Assembly: GCA_030528485.1 (NCBI GenBank)
Contig: JAUMYU010000016.1
Coordinates: 1 to 39,957 of the forward strand
Length of the DNA stretch: 39,957 bases
DNA from: Comamonadaceae bacterium
GTDB lineage: Bacteria > Pseudomonadota > Gammaproteobacteria > Burkholderiales > Burkholderiaceae_C
Direction of reading: 5' to 3'
Within the stretch, counting starts at the first letter, position 1. Every line of letters begins with the position of its first letter. Positions 28,203 through 35,656 of the stretch are shown piece after piece. Position numbers and translations under genes: made by a program. The notes below the pieces were generated by a model. The model had not been told where the DNA came from, did no database searches, and saw only the letters and a list, made by a program, of their open reading frames with translations.

Positions 28203-28288
28203 TTCCAATTCATGAGGTCATGATAAAAAACCCTTTCGTTAATGCAGTATTGCCGAAAGGGTTTTTTGTTTTTTCCTTTGATTGGAAA
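28203..28288 (-). repeat. palindromic element variant with terminator core, copy 7
   Basis: On the minus strand it starts CCAATCAAAGGAAAAAAC, followed by AAAAAACCCTTTCGGCA, in agreement with the family consensus. The core has become a perfect 14-bp stem, AAAAAACCCTTTCG with CGAAAGGGTTTTTT, giving a bidirectional terminator between the convergent TetR and rlmB genes. It begins at the base after the TetR stop codon and ends 10 bp before the rlmB stop. Confidence 0.75.
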
Positions 28289-28298
28289 TTTGGAGCAA

Positions 28299-29045
28299 TC
28301 AACCTTGGCGCTGGCGCATGGCTTCATACAAGCACACGCCGCTGGCGACCGAGACATTGAGGCTTTCCACCGCGCCCATCATGGGAATGCGCGCCAGCGC
28401 GTCGCAGCTTTTGCGCGTGAGCTGGCGCATGCCTGGCCCCTCGGCCCCCAGCACCAGGGCCGTGGGGCCGCGCAAATCGGCCTGGTAAATGGTTTGCGGT
28501 GCGTCCTCGCTGGCGCCTGTGACCCAGATGCCGCGCTCTTTCAGCTCGCCCAGGCAGCGCGCCAGGTTGGTGACCATGAAGTAGGGCACTGTCTCTGCCG
28601 CGCCGCTGGCGACCTTGGCCACCGTGGCGTTGATGCCGGCGGCGTGGTCTTTGGGGGCGATCACCGCGTGCGCGCCTGCGCCATCGGCCACGCGCAGGCA
28701 GGCGCCCAGGTTGTGCGGATCGGTCACGCCATCGAGCACCAGCAGCAGCGGCGCGTGGCCCTGGCTTTCCAGCGTGTCGAGCAAGTCGTCCAGCGAACGC
28801 TGTTGCGCCACTTCCTTTACGCGCGCGGCCACGCCCTGGTGGCCGTGGCTGCCTGCGAGCTTGGCGATGCGCGTGGCGTCGGCCTCGATCAGGCGCACGC
28901 CCGCTTCCTGCGCGCGGGCGAGAAACTGCTTCATGCGGGCATCGCGGCGGCTGTTGTCGAACAGCACTTCGACGATGGAATCGGGGGCGGTTTTGAGTCG
29001 AACGGTGACGGCGTGAAAGCCGAACAAAACTTTGTGATGCGCCAT
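28299..29045 (-). CDS. rlmB: 23S rRNA 2'-O-ribose G2251 methyltransferase RlmB
   Basis: A SpoU-class (trefoil knot) RNA methyltransferase of 248 residues that uses S-adenosylmethionine. The amino-terminal substrate-binding domain (about 1-80) starts HHKVLFGFHAV. The knot domain has the three family motifs: DGVTDPHNLGACLRVADG, VLGAEGPGM and VESLNVSVASGVCLYE. The start MAHHKVLFG at 29045 fits the family better than the longer frame. It lies 66 bp after murJ, but a terminator-like hairpin sits between them. Specificity for G2251 is inferred from overall family resemblance. Confidence 0.93.
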   Translation of the reverse strand: MAHHKVLFGFHAVTVRLKTAPDSIVEVLFDNSRRDARMKQFLARAQEAGVRLIEADATRIAKLAGSHGHQGVAARVKEVAQQRSLDDLLDTLESQGHAPLLLVLDGVTDPHNLGACLRVADGAGAHAVIAPKDHAAGINATVAKVASGAAETVPYFMVTNLARCLGELKERGIWVTGASEDAPQTIYQADLRGPTALVLGAEGPGMRQLTRKSCDALARIPMMGAVESLNVSVASGVCLYEAMRQRQG

Positions 29046-29089
29046 GAGAGGGGAAATCGGCAGAGGGGGAAAGGTCGGAAGAAAGGAAA

Positions 29090-29122
29090 AAGCGAAAAAC
29101 GCCAAGGCTTGTCACCCTTGGC
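29090..29122 (-). terminator. intrinsic terminator overlapping the murJ stop
   Basis: On the minus strand GCCAAGG and CCTTGGC form a 7-bp stem whose loop contains the murJ TGA stop. It is followed by GTTTTTCGCTTTTTCC. It should end most murJ transcripts before rlmB, unless translation of the stop region melts the hairpin. Confidence 0.65.
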
Positions 29123-30689
29123 CGGAATGGCGCAGCAGAGCGCGCAAATCGCAGCGGGCGGCCCAGAGGGTGCCGAAGTACAGCGCGATGGCGGCGGCCA
29201 GCATCCACGCCAGCGTCAGCACGCGGTGCAGGGGCTGCGCCTGCAAAGCCAGCCAATCCTGCCACTGGCTGGCCCAGCTCAGGAACATCACTAGGGCGAT
29301 GAGCGCGGCCAGAATCTGAAAGCCCAGCCGCACCCAGCCCGGCCCGGGCTGGTAGGCGCCACGGCGGATCAGCCCCGCCAGCAGCAGCGAGGCGTTGACC
29401 ATCGACCCCAGCCCAATGCCCAGGGCCAGTCCGGCATGTCCCAGCCAGGGCACGAGGACGATGTTGAACACTTGCGTCAGTACCAGCACGATGACGGCGA
29501 TTTTGACGGGCGTGCGCATGTCCTCGCGGGCGTAATAGCCGGGCGCCAGCACCTTGACGGCCACCAGGCCCAGCAGGCCCGCGCCATAGCCCATCAAGGC
29601 CAGGGCGATTTGGCGCACGTCCGCCCCGCCCAGCGCGCCGTAGTGAAACAGCGTGGCCACCAGCGGCGTGGCAAAAAACACCAGCCCGGCTGCGCAGGGC
29701 AGGGCCAGCACGGCCACCACGCGCAGGCCCCAATCGAGCATGGCGGAGTATTCCCCCGCCTCGCCCGATGCCTGCGCGCTGGCGAGCTGCGGCGTGAGCA
29801 CCACGCCCAGGGCCACGCCCAGCAAGGCGGTGGGGAATTCCATCAGCCGGTCGGCGTAGAACAGCCACGTCACGCTGCCCGCTTGCAGGTGCGAGGCGAT
29901 TTGCGTGTTGATCATCAGCGAGATTTGCGCCACGCCCACGCCCAGCAGCGCCGGGGCCATCAGGCGCAAGATGCGGCGCACGCCGCTATCGCCCCAGGCC
30001 GCGCGTACGCTGCGCGGCGAGCCGCCCAGCCGCGGCAGCAGGCCCAGCCGCCGCAGCGCCAGCCATTGCATGCCCAGTTGCAACAGCCCGCCCGCCATCA
30101 CGCCTGCGGCCATGGCAAAAATCGGCTCCCAGCCCTGCCGCGCAAACCAGGGCGCCAGCCCCAGCGCGGCGGCGATCATGCACAGGTTGAGCAGCACCGG
30201 CGTGGCGGCGGGAATGGCGTAGCGGCGCCAGGTGTTGAGAATGGCCGAGGCAAAGGCCACCAGCGACATGCAGGCGATGTAGGGGAACATCCAGCGCGTC
30301 ATGCGCACGGCGGCGTCGAACGCGCCCGCCTCGCTGTGCAGGCCGCTGGCGAGCAGCCACACCAGCAGCGGCGCGCCCAGCACGCCCAGCGCGCTAAAAG
30401 CAATCAGCGCCCAGAACAGGATGGTGGCCACACGGTCGATCAGCGCCTGGGTGGCAGCGTCGCCTTGCTGCGCGCGCGTGGAGGCGAGCACCGGCACAAA
30501 GGCCTGGCTGAATGCCCCTTCGGCAAACAAACGGCGAAACAGGTTGGGGATGCGAAAGGCGACGTTGAAGGCATCGGTCAGCGCGTTGGCGCCAAAAATC
30601 GTGGCCATGAGCAAATCGCGCACCAGGCCGGTGATGCGCGAGAGCAAAGTCATCAATGAAACCGTGGAGGCGGCTTTGAAAAGAGACAC
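29112..30689 (-). CDS. murJ: lipid II flippase MurJ
   Basis: A 525-residue polytopic inner-membrane protein of the MVF/MOP superfamily that moves lipid II to the periplasmic side for peptidoglycan synthesis. The start KAASTVSLMTLLSRITGLVRD and the segment ANALTDAFNVAFRIPNLFRRLFAEGAFSQAF are diagnostic and carry the conserved cavity arginines. About fourteen hydrophobic helices can be traced. The gene is complete. Repeat copy 8 lies 54 bp upstream of its start, so its promoter must be close to or within the repeat. Confidence 0.96.
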   Translation of the reverse strand: MSLFKAASTVSLMTLLSRITGLVRDLLMATIFGANALTDAFNVAFRIPNLFRRLFAEGAFSQAFVPVLASTRAQQGDAATQALIDRVATILFWALIAFSALGVLGAPLLVWLLASGLHSEAGAFDAAVRMTRWMFPYIACMSLVAFASAILNTWRRYAIPAATPVLLNLCMIAAALGLAPWFARQGWEPIFAMAAGVMAGGLLQLGMQWLALRRLGLLPRLGGSPRSVRAAWGDSGVRRILRLMAPALLGVGVAQISLMINTQIASHLQAGSVTWLFYADRLMEFPTALLGVALGVVLTPQLASAQASGEAGEYSAMLDWGLRVVAVLALPCAAGLVFFATPLVATLFHYGALGGADVRQIALALMGYGAGLLGLVAVKVLAPGYYAREDMRTPVKIAVIVLVLTQVFNIVLVPWLGHAGLALGIGLGSMVNASLLLAGLIRRGAYQPGPGWVRLGFQILAALIALVMFLSWASQWQDWLALQAQPLHRVLTLAWMLAAAIALYFGTLWAARCDLRALLRHSGQG

Positions 30690-30743
30690 GGGCAGGGCAG
30701 GGGTAAGAGGTGAAAAGGCACAGCCCGCGTGGGGCAGAGGATT

Positions 30744-30820
30744 TTTTATAAATCAATAAGAAATAAAATTGCCTTGTTTCGGCAACTTATTACTCAAGTG
30801 ATTTTTACTTTGATTGAAAT
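30744..30820 (+). repeat. 80-bp palindromic element, copy 8
   Basis: Arms TATAAATCAATAAGAAAT and TTTTTACTTTGATTGAAAT. The core TTGCCTTGTTTCGGCAA forms a perfect TTGCC/GGCAA mini-hairpin. It is closely related to copy 3 along its whole length. It lies 13 bp beyond the stop of the DUF3108 gene. Confidence 0.8.
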
Positions 30821-30833
30821 ACCTTCAATGCTT

Positions 30834-31622
30834 TCAGCGGCCAGGCCTGGGGGTGTAGCGCGCCAGGCGCAAATCCACCGCATCGCCATCGTCCTCGAAA
30901 TGGATGCGCACGGGCAGATAGCCCGTCTGGGGGGAAAGCCAGATATGCGCTTTCTGATCGTCCTGGGCGTTGCGCTGCAAGCGCCGCAGCTCAATGGCGG
31001 GCATCTGGCCTGCGGGCAGGGTGACGGGGGCCAGGCTCACCACTTCAAACTCCCACAGTTCTTGCTTGTTCGTTGCCACCGTCCAGATCGGCAGGCGCTT
31101 GCCTGGCTGGCGCAAAGCGGCATCGCCCGCCATTGCTGCGGCCAGTTGGAAATACAGGCTCAGGCGATCCTGCCCGCCTTGGCGCACCGGCTGCGTCTGG
31201 CCCGATTCGACCGCCGTGACGGTGCCTGCGGCCAGGTCAAAGCGCATATTGCGGCGCTTGCGCGAAGAATCCTCAAAGCGCAGCGGCTGCAAAAACGCCG
31301 TGCCAATGCGCCCCTCGCTTTTTTGCCAGCGCGTGCCCACGATGGGCGCGCGGATGCGCTGCTCGGCCTGGTAGCTGTGGCCATCGTGCTGCCAATACAG
31401 CTTTCCGGTGGCGCTGTAGCCAAAGCCGCTGACCTTGCCGCTGACCTCGTATTCCAGCTCCGCCGCCGCTGGCACCGGCATGGGGGCAGCCGTCTTTTGT
31501 GCGGCGGCGGCCGCTGGTGCAGGGGCAGACGGCGTTTTCGCCAGCGCCAGGGGCGCACCGCCCAGCGCCAAAGCGGCCACAAGCGCCGCCCCCGCGCCGC
31601 GTCTGGACGAAGAAAAAGCCAT
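30834..31622 (-). CDS. DUF3108 domain-containing exported protein
   Basis: A protein of about 262 residues with a signal peptide (SSRRGAGAALVAALALGG, cleaved near LALA-KTPSA), an Ala/Pro linker and one DUF3108 domain from about residue 55 to the end. Segments such as LEYEVSGKVSGFGYSATGKL, YFQLAAAMAG and YLPVRIHFEDDGDAVDLRL are typical. The family is found in periplasm or outer envelope and has no settled function. Starts at 31646 and 31622 are both possible; neither has a good Shine-Dalgarno. The longer frame to 31853 is rejected because it runs into the ychF leader. It is divergent from ychF. Confidence 0.85.
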   Translation of the reverse strand: MAFSSSRRGAGAALVAALALGGAPLALAKTPSAPAPAAAAAQKTAAPMPVPAAAELEYEVSGKVSGFGYSATGKLYWQHDGHSYQAEQRIRAPIVGTRWQKSEGRIGTAFLQPLRFEDSSRKRRNMRFDLAAGTVTAVESGQTQPVRQGGQDRLSLYFQLAAAMAGDAALRQPGKRLPIWTVATNKQELWEFEVVSLAPVTLPAGQMPAIELRRLQRNAQDDQKAHIWLSPQTGYLPVRIHFEDDGDAVDLRLARYTPRPGR

Positions 31623-31868
31623 GGAAAAAACAGGGGAAGAAAACATGCGGCGCGAGTGTAGCAGGGCGCCAAACGGCGGTTTTGGTGGCTTTGGCGCTGG
31701 CGCGGCGCCTGTATGAGCGCCCTTGGCAGCGCATCTAAAATGCCGGGTTTGTTGCGCGCGCGCTGTGCGCGCTTTTGTTTTTTCGGCGCTGCCTGTGTTG
31801 TGCTGTATCTGCTGCGCCTTTGCAGCCCGCCCTTGCAGCCTGTAGCGCCCCAATCAGGAAATTCCACC

Positions 31869-32963
31869 ATGAGCTTGCAATGCGGCATCGTGGGCCTGCC
31901 CAACGTGGGCAAGTCCACCCTGTTTAACGCCCTGACCAACGCCGGCATCGCCGCTGAGAACTACCCCTTTTGCACCATCGAACCTAACGAGGGCGTGGTG
32001 GAAGTGCCCGATCCGCGCCTGGCGCAGCTCTCGGAAATCGTCAAGCCCGAGCGCGTGGTGCCCGCCGTGGTGGAGTTTGTGGACATTGCCGGCCTGGTCG
32101 CTGGCGCCAGCAAGGGCGAGGGCCTGGGCAACCAGTTCCTGGCCCACATCCGCGAAACCAACGCCGTCATCAACGTCGTGCGCTGCTTTGAGGACGCCAA
32201 CGTGGTGCACGTGGCGGGCAAGGTCGATCCCATCGCCGATATCGAAGTCATCCAGACCGAGCTGTGCCTGGCCGACTTGGGCACGGTGGAAAAATCCATC
32301 CAGCGCTACACCAAGCTGGCCAAATCGGGCAACGACAAGGAAGCGGCCAAGATGCAGGCGCTGCTGCAACGCCTGCAACCGGCGCTGGACGAAGCCCGCC
32401 CCATCCGCACGCTGGATTTGAGCGCCGAGGAGCTGGCCATGCTCAAGCCGCTAAGCCTCATCACCGCCAAGCCCGCCATGTTTGTGGGCAACGTCAGCGA
32501 AGACGGCTTCGAGAACAACCCCTTGCTCGAACGCCTGCAAGCCTACGCCGCCAGCCAGAACGCGCCGGTGGTGGCGATTTCGGCCAAGATCGAATCCGAG
32601 CTGGCGGGCATGGAGCCTGAGGACCGCGCGCTGTTTCTGGAGGAGCTGGGCCAAACCGAGCCGGGCCTGAACCGCCTGATCCGCGCCGCCTACCAACTGC
32701 TGGGCCTGCAAACCTACTTCACCGCAGGCGTGAAGGAAGTGCGCGCCTGGACGATCAAGAAAGGCGCCACCGCCCCGCAGGCCGCGGGCGTGATCCACGG
32801 CGATTTCGAGCGCGGTTTCATCCGCGCGCAAACCATCGGCTTTGACGACTTCATCCAATACAAAGGCGAACAAGGCGCCAAGGAAGCGGGCAAGATGCGC
32901 GCCGAAGGCAAGGAGTACGTGGTGCAGGATGGGGATGTGATGAACTTCTTGTTCAACGTCTAG
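31869..32963 (+). CDS. ychF: redox-regulated ATPase/GTPase YchF
   Basis: A 364-residue Obg-family P-loop protein that prefers ATP and associates with ribosomes. Motifs are the P-loop GLPNVGKST (9-17), [10 protein letters not shown]3-type [17 protein letters not shown] and a carboxyl TGS domain ([16 protein letters not shown]). The end [10 protein letters not shown] is nearly invariant in the family. AGGAAA precedes the ATG at 31869. Upstream it is normally next to pth; here a DUF3108 gene is divergent. The stop codon overlaps the left arm of a perfect 19-bp inverted repeat. Confidence 0.97.
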   Translation: MSLQCGIVGLPNVGKSTLFNALTNAGIAAENYPFCTIEPNEGVVEVPDPRLAQLSEIVKPERVVPAVVEFVDIAGLVAGASKGEGLGNQFLAHIRETNAVINVVRCFEDANVVHVAGKVDPIADIEVIQTELCLADLGTVEKSIQRYTKLAKSGNDKEAAKMQALLQRLQPALDEARPIRTLDLSAEELAMLKPLSLITAKPAMFVGNVSEDGFENNPLLERLQAYAASQNAPVVAISAKIESELAGMEPEDRALFLEELGQTEPGLNRLIRAAYQLLGLQTYFTAGVKEVRAWTIKKGATAPQAAGVIHGDFERGFIRAQTIGFDDFIQYKGEQGAKEAGKMRAEGKEYVVQDGDVMNFLFNV

Positions 32964-33019
32964 AGCGTGTGATGCACTTTGCGCTCTCGCGGGGGAGTGG
33001 AAAGTGCATCACACGCTCT
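32962..33019. repeat. perfect 19-bp inverted repeat after ychF
   Basis: AGAGCGTGTGATGCACTTT (32962-32980) is repeated inverted at 33001-33019 without a mismatch, with a 20-base spacer. It overlaps the last two bases of the ychF stop. No U-tract follows. It does not share the arms of the 80-bp family and may be the remains of an insertion sequence end or a different small repeat. Confidence 0.8.
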
Positions 33020-33047
33020 GGCCAACTCCAGCCCCGCCCGTTGCAAT

Positions 33048-33082
33048 CCTTGCCGTCCAGCCTTCGGACGGCAAAGGTTTTT
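33048..33082 (+). terminator. intrinsic terminator of ychF
   Basis: TTGCCGTCC (33050-33058) pairs with GGACGGCAA (33066-33074) around a 7-nt loop. A short U-run at 33078-33082 follows and also forms the edge of repeat copy 9. Confidence 0.75.
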
Positions 33083-33159
33083 CATATCAAAAAGAAATAA
33101 AATTACCCAATTTCGGCTTGATGGTATTAAAGTCGAATATTTTTTGATTTGTAAATCTA
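33081..33159 (+). repeat. 80-bp palindromic element, copy 9
   Basis: Arms ATATCAAAAAGAAATAAAAT and ATTTTTTGATTTGTAAAT. The core is ACCCAATTTCGGCTTGATGG. Its right end overlaps the minus-strand stop codon of pgeF (33157-33159). Confidence 0.8.
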
Positions 33160-34158
33160 TTCCAGCCAAATGCAGGCGGCCATGCGGCCGGTGCGGCCCA
33201 GGCGGGCGCTGTCGCGGCGGTGCGAGAAAAACAACGCTTCCTGGCTGAAGGTGCACCAGGGCCTGGCGCCATCGTTGCCATACACCTGCGTGATGCCCAA
33301 CCGGGCCAGCCGCTGGCGCGCCAGGCCGGGCAGGTGGGCCAGCCAGAGCTGGGGGTGTTGCGGGCTGGGGCGCCACAGGGGGGTGTCGCCCAGGTCTGCG
33401 CTGCCCCAATCCTCGCTGCTCTGGGCCGTGGCGCGCTGGGTTGTGGCGCTCTGGGCGGGCGCATGCGCCGCAAAAGCCTGGCGCACCTCATCGCCCACTT
33501 CAAACGCCTGCGGGCCAATGCACGGGCCGAGCCAGACCTGGGTATGGCGGGCGATGGCGCGCTCGTCGGCGTCGGCGTCAGGGCGGTTGTGCGCTTGCAG
33601 CCAGCGGCGCACGGCCTGGGCGAAGGCGGCGAAGGTGTGCTCCAGTACGCCGCTGCCATCCTGCCCGGCCAGCCCGCGCCAGCCCGCATGGGTGGCGGCC
33701 ACGACAGGGGCCTGGCGGTGCGCCCACAAAACGGGCAGGCAGTCGGCCACGAGGATGGTGCAGACCTGGCCGGGGCTGGCCGTCCAGACCGCATCGGCCT
33801 GGGGCAGGGCGGCTGCGCTGGCGGGCGCGCCGCCTTCGAGCGCCCACACGTCGCAACCGTGGATTTGCTGGAGGTAATGCGGCTGGGGCGCAGGGCGAGG
33901 TTGTGCGTGGGCTGGCGCTGGCGCGTGGAGCTGGCCGATGACGGCGTGCAGCAAGTCGCGGTTGGCCTGGACGTGGCGCGGCTCATCCTGCACATGCTCG
34001 CCCAGATTCCAGCTATCGCAAGGCGCTGCGCTATAGCCGCCCTGGCGGGTGGTGAACAAAGCCCGCACGCCCGAAATGGCAGGCCAATCGGGCAGGAGCA
34101 CACAGGGCGCGCGGCCATCGGGCGCGGCCAGGGCGGGCAGGCGCAGCAGCGGTTGCAT
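33157..34158 (-). CDS. pgeF: peptidoglycan editing factor PgeF / multicopper polyphenol oxidase-fold protein
   Basis: A 333-residue protein of the YfiH/LACC1 family. Members cleave purine nucleosides in vitro, and PgeF prevents incorporation of L-Ser in place of L-Ala in muropeptides. Zinc-site residues are His100 (QQIHG), Cys140 (ADCLP) and His157 (THAGWRG). LGPCIG and the FFSHRRD-TGRMAA end are present. An insert rich in Ala, Thr and Gln (about 230-260) makes it longer than the usual 240-260 residues. The ATG at 34158 has no Shine-Dalgarno because repeat copy 10 ends only 2 bp upstream. The stop overlaps copy 9. Confidence 0.92.
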   Translation of the reverse strand: MQPLLRLPALAAPDGRAPCVLLPDWPAISGVRALFTTRQGGYSAAPCDSWNLGEHVQDEPRHVQANRDLLHAVIGQLHAPAPAHAQPRPAPQPHYLQQIHGCDVWALEGGAPASAAALPQADAVWTASPGQVCTILVADCLPVLWAHRQAPVVAATHAGWRGLAGQDGSGVLEHTFAAFAQAVRRWLQAHNRPDADADERAIARHTQVWLGPCIGPQAFEVGDEVRQAFAAHAPAQSATTQRATAQSSEDWGSADLGDTPLWRPSPQHPQLWLAHLPGLARQRLARLGITQVYGNDGARPWCTFSQEALFFSHRRDSARLGRTGRMAACIWLE

Positions 34159-34160
34159 TG

Positions 34161-34240
34161 TTTTATTTTATTTCAAAGGAAAAATTATTTTTTATCTATC
34201 ATGCCAAAACAAGGGTATTTTGTTTCCTTTGATATGTATT
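34161..34240 (-). repeat. 80-bp palindromic element, copy 10
   Basis: On the minus strand it reads ATATCAAAGGAAACAAAAT, then the core CCCTTGTTTTGGCATGAT, then the arm ATTTTTCCTTTGAAAT. The TCAAAGGAAA arms pair perfectly. It lies 7 bp past the stop of the sulfurtransferase gene and 2 bp before the pgeF start codon. Confidence 0.82.
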
Positions 34241-34247
34241 AATGGGG

Positions 34248-35138
34248 TCAACTTTCCTGCCCCGTGGCGATGGGCATGCCCGGTGTGCGGCACCATTCGC
34301 TCCAACTGCCTGCGTAAAGCGCCGGGGGCGGGTAGCCAGCCAGCTCCAGGGCCAGGGCGTTGGGCAGGGCGCTGATGCCGCTGCCGCAGTACACCACCAG
34401 GCTGTCTCGCTCGCGTCCGGCCAGCAGGGCGTCCCATTCGGCCTGCAATTGCTGCTGCGGTTTGAAATGCCCGCTGGGCGTGAAATTGTCGGTAAAGGGG
34501 CGGTTGAGGGCGCTGGGGATGTGGCCGGCCACAGGGTCCAGCGGCTCGGTTTCACCACGGTAACGGGCGGGGCCGCGCGCGTCGATCAAGGTTTGCATGG
34601 GCTGCCCCAGGTGCGCTTGCACGTCGCCGATGTGCAGCAGGCGGCGCAAGGGGGCTTGCAGCACAAAGGGGCGGGCGCTGGCATGCAGCGCCTGGGAGGG
34701 CGCGGGCATGGGGCCGCTGGCCACAGCGCCACCGGCCGCCAGCCAGGCTGGCCAGCCGCCATCGAGCACGGCCACGGCGTCATGCCCCGCCCATTTGAGC
34801 ATCCACCACAGGCGGGCGCAGAAGTTGCAGCCGTTGCGGTCGTACACCACGGCTTGCATGCCGTTGTGAAAGCCCAGGCGCGTGAGCCAGGCGGCGAAAT
34901 CTTCACGGCGCGGCAGCGGGTGGCGTCCGCCGTTGAGGGCGCGGGCCGGATCGTGGGCGCTGAGGTCGCGATCCACATGCGCTTGCACCGCGCCTGCGAT
35001 ATGGGCGTTGGCGTACATCGGGTCGGCCTGGGCGGGGTCGCTCAGGTCAAACGAGCAATCGAACACCATCAGCGGCGCGCCGCTTTGCTGGAGTGCTTGC
35101 AGTTGGGTAACGGAGATCAGGGTGGTCAGTGCGGTCAT
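34248..35138 (-). CDS. sulfurtransferase (3-mercaptopyruvate sulfurtransferase/rhodanese type)
   Basis: A 296-residue two-domain rhodanese-fold protein. The first domain (about 8-135) is inactive in catalysis; the second (about 165-290) carries the active loop CGSGISA starting at Cys251. A CGSG-type loop is more typical of 3-mercaptopyruvate sulfurtransferases (SseA) than of thiosulfate-using rhodaneses (CRKG). Other family motifs are IAGAVQAHVDRDLS, VLDGGWPAW and IDARGPARYRGETEPLDPVAGHIPSA. No signal peptide, so cytoplasmic. It stands upstream of pgeF with repeat copy 10 between them. Confidence 0.9.
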   Translation of the reverse strand: MTALTTLISVTQLQALQQSGAPLMVFDCSFDLSDPAQADPMYANAHIAGAVQAHVDRDLSAHDPARALNGGRHPLPRREDFAAWLTRLGFHNGMQAVVYDRNGCNFCARLWWMLKWAGHDAVAVLDGGWPAWLAAGGAVASGPMPAPSQALHASARPFVLQAPLRRLLHIGDVQAHLGQPMQTLIDARGPARYRGETEPLDPVAGHIPSALNRPFTDNFTPSGHFKPQQQLQAEWDALLAGRERDSLVVYCGSGISALPNALALELAGYPPPALYAGSWSEWCRTPGMPIATGQES

Positions 35139-35253
35139 GCGCGGGCTGGGGAGGGTTCATGCAAAACGGGGCGGCATTGTCGCCGCTGCGGTCTGTGTTT
35201 CCAGAAATGCAATACCATCCCCGCCTGTCCCATTCACAACGAATTTGCACGCG

Positions 35254-35562
35254 ATGCCTATCCGATACCTTTTGGCGGTTTGCTGCGCTCTGGCAATGGC
35301 CCAGGCGGCCCAGGCCGACGAAAAGCTGATGAAATCCAAAGCCTGTTTGAGCTGCCACACGGTGGAGCGCAAGATAGTAGGCCCGGCGTTCAAGGATGTG
35401 GCGAAAAAGCGCGCGGGCGAGGAGGGCGCCGCGCAACTGCTGGCCCAGCACATCCGCCAAGGCAGCAAGGATGTGTACGGCAAAGTGCCCATGCCACCCA
35501 ATACCCGGGTGTCGGAGGAGGAGGCGCTGAAGCTGGCGGAGTGGATCCTCACGCTGAAATAA
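35254..35562 (+). CDS. small periplasmic c-type cytochrome (c551/c552-like)
   Basis: A 102-residue protein with signal peptide RYLLAVCCALAMAQAAQA. A single heme site CLSCH (Cys31, Cys34, His35) follows, and Met80 in VPMPPN is the likely sixth ligand. The sequence GPAFKDVAKKRAGEEGA and the carboxyl EEEALKLAEWILTLK match class I cytochromes of the c551/c552 type, soluble electron carriers of the periplasm. The start at 35254 is set by the signal peptide; the Shine-Dalgarno is not obvious. A good terminator follows. No oxidase or reductase gene is close enough to show its partner. Confidence 0.93.
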   Translation: MPIRYLLAVCCALAMAQAAQADEKLMKSKACLSCHTVERKIVGPAFKDVAKKRAGEEGAAQLLAQHIRQGSKDVYGKVPMPPNTRVSEEEALKLAEWILTLK

Positions 35563-35589
35563 CGCTAACGCGCCTTGCCACAGAAGGCA

Positions 35590-35631
35590 AAAGCGGTTGA
35601 GCGAGGGGGGTGCCCGCTCAACCGTTTTTTT
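35590..35631. terminator. intrinsic terminator, convergent gap
   Basis: CGGTTGAGCG (35594-35603) pairs perfectly with CGCTCAACCG (35615-35624) and is followed by seven T. It ends the cytochrome c gene; the minus side has a short U-run (CTTTTGCC) and may also serve the dehydrogenase gene. Confidence 0.88.
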
Positions 35632-35656
35632 CATGGGAATGTTGGGCCGCTGCCCA

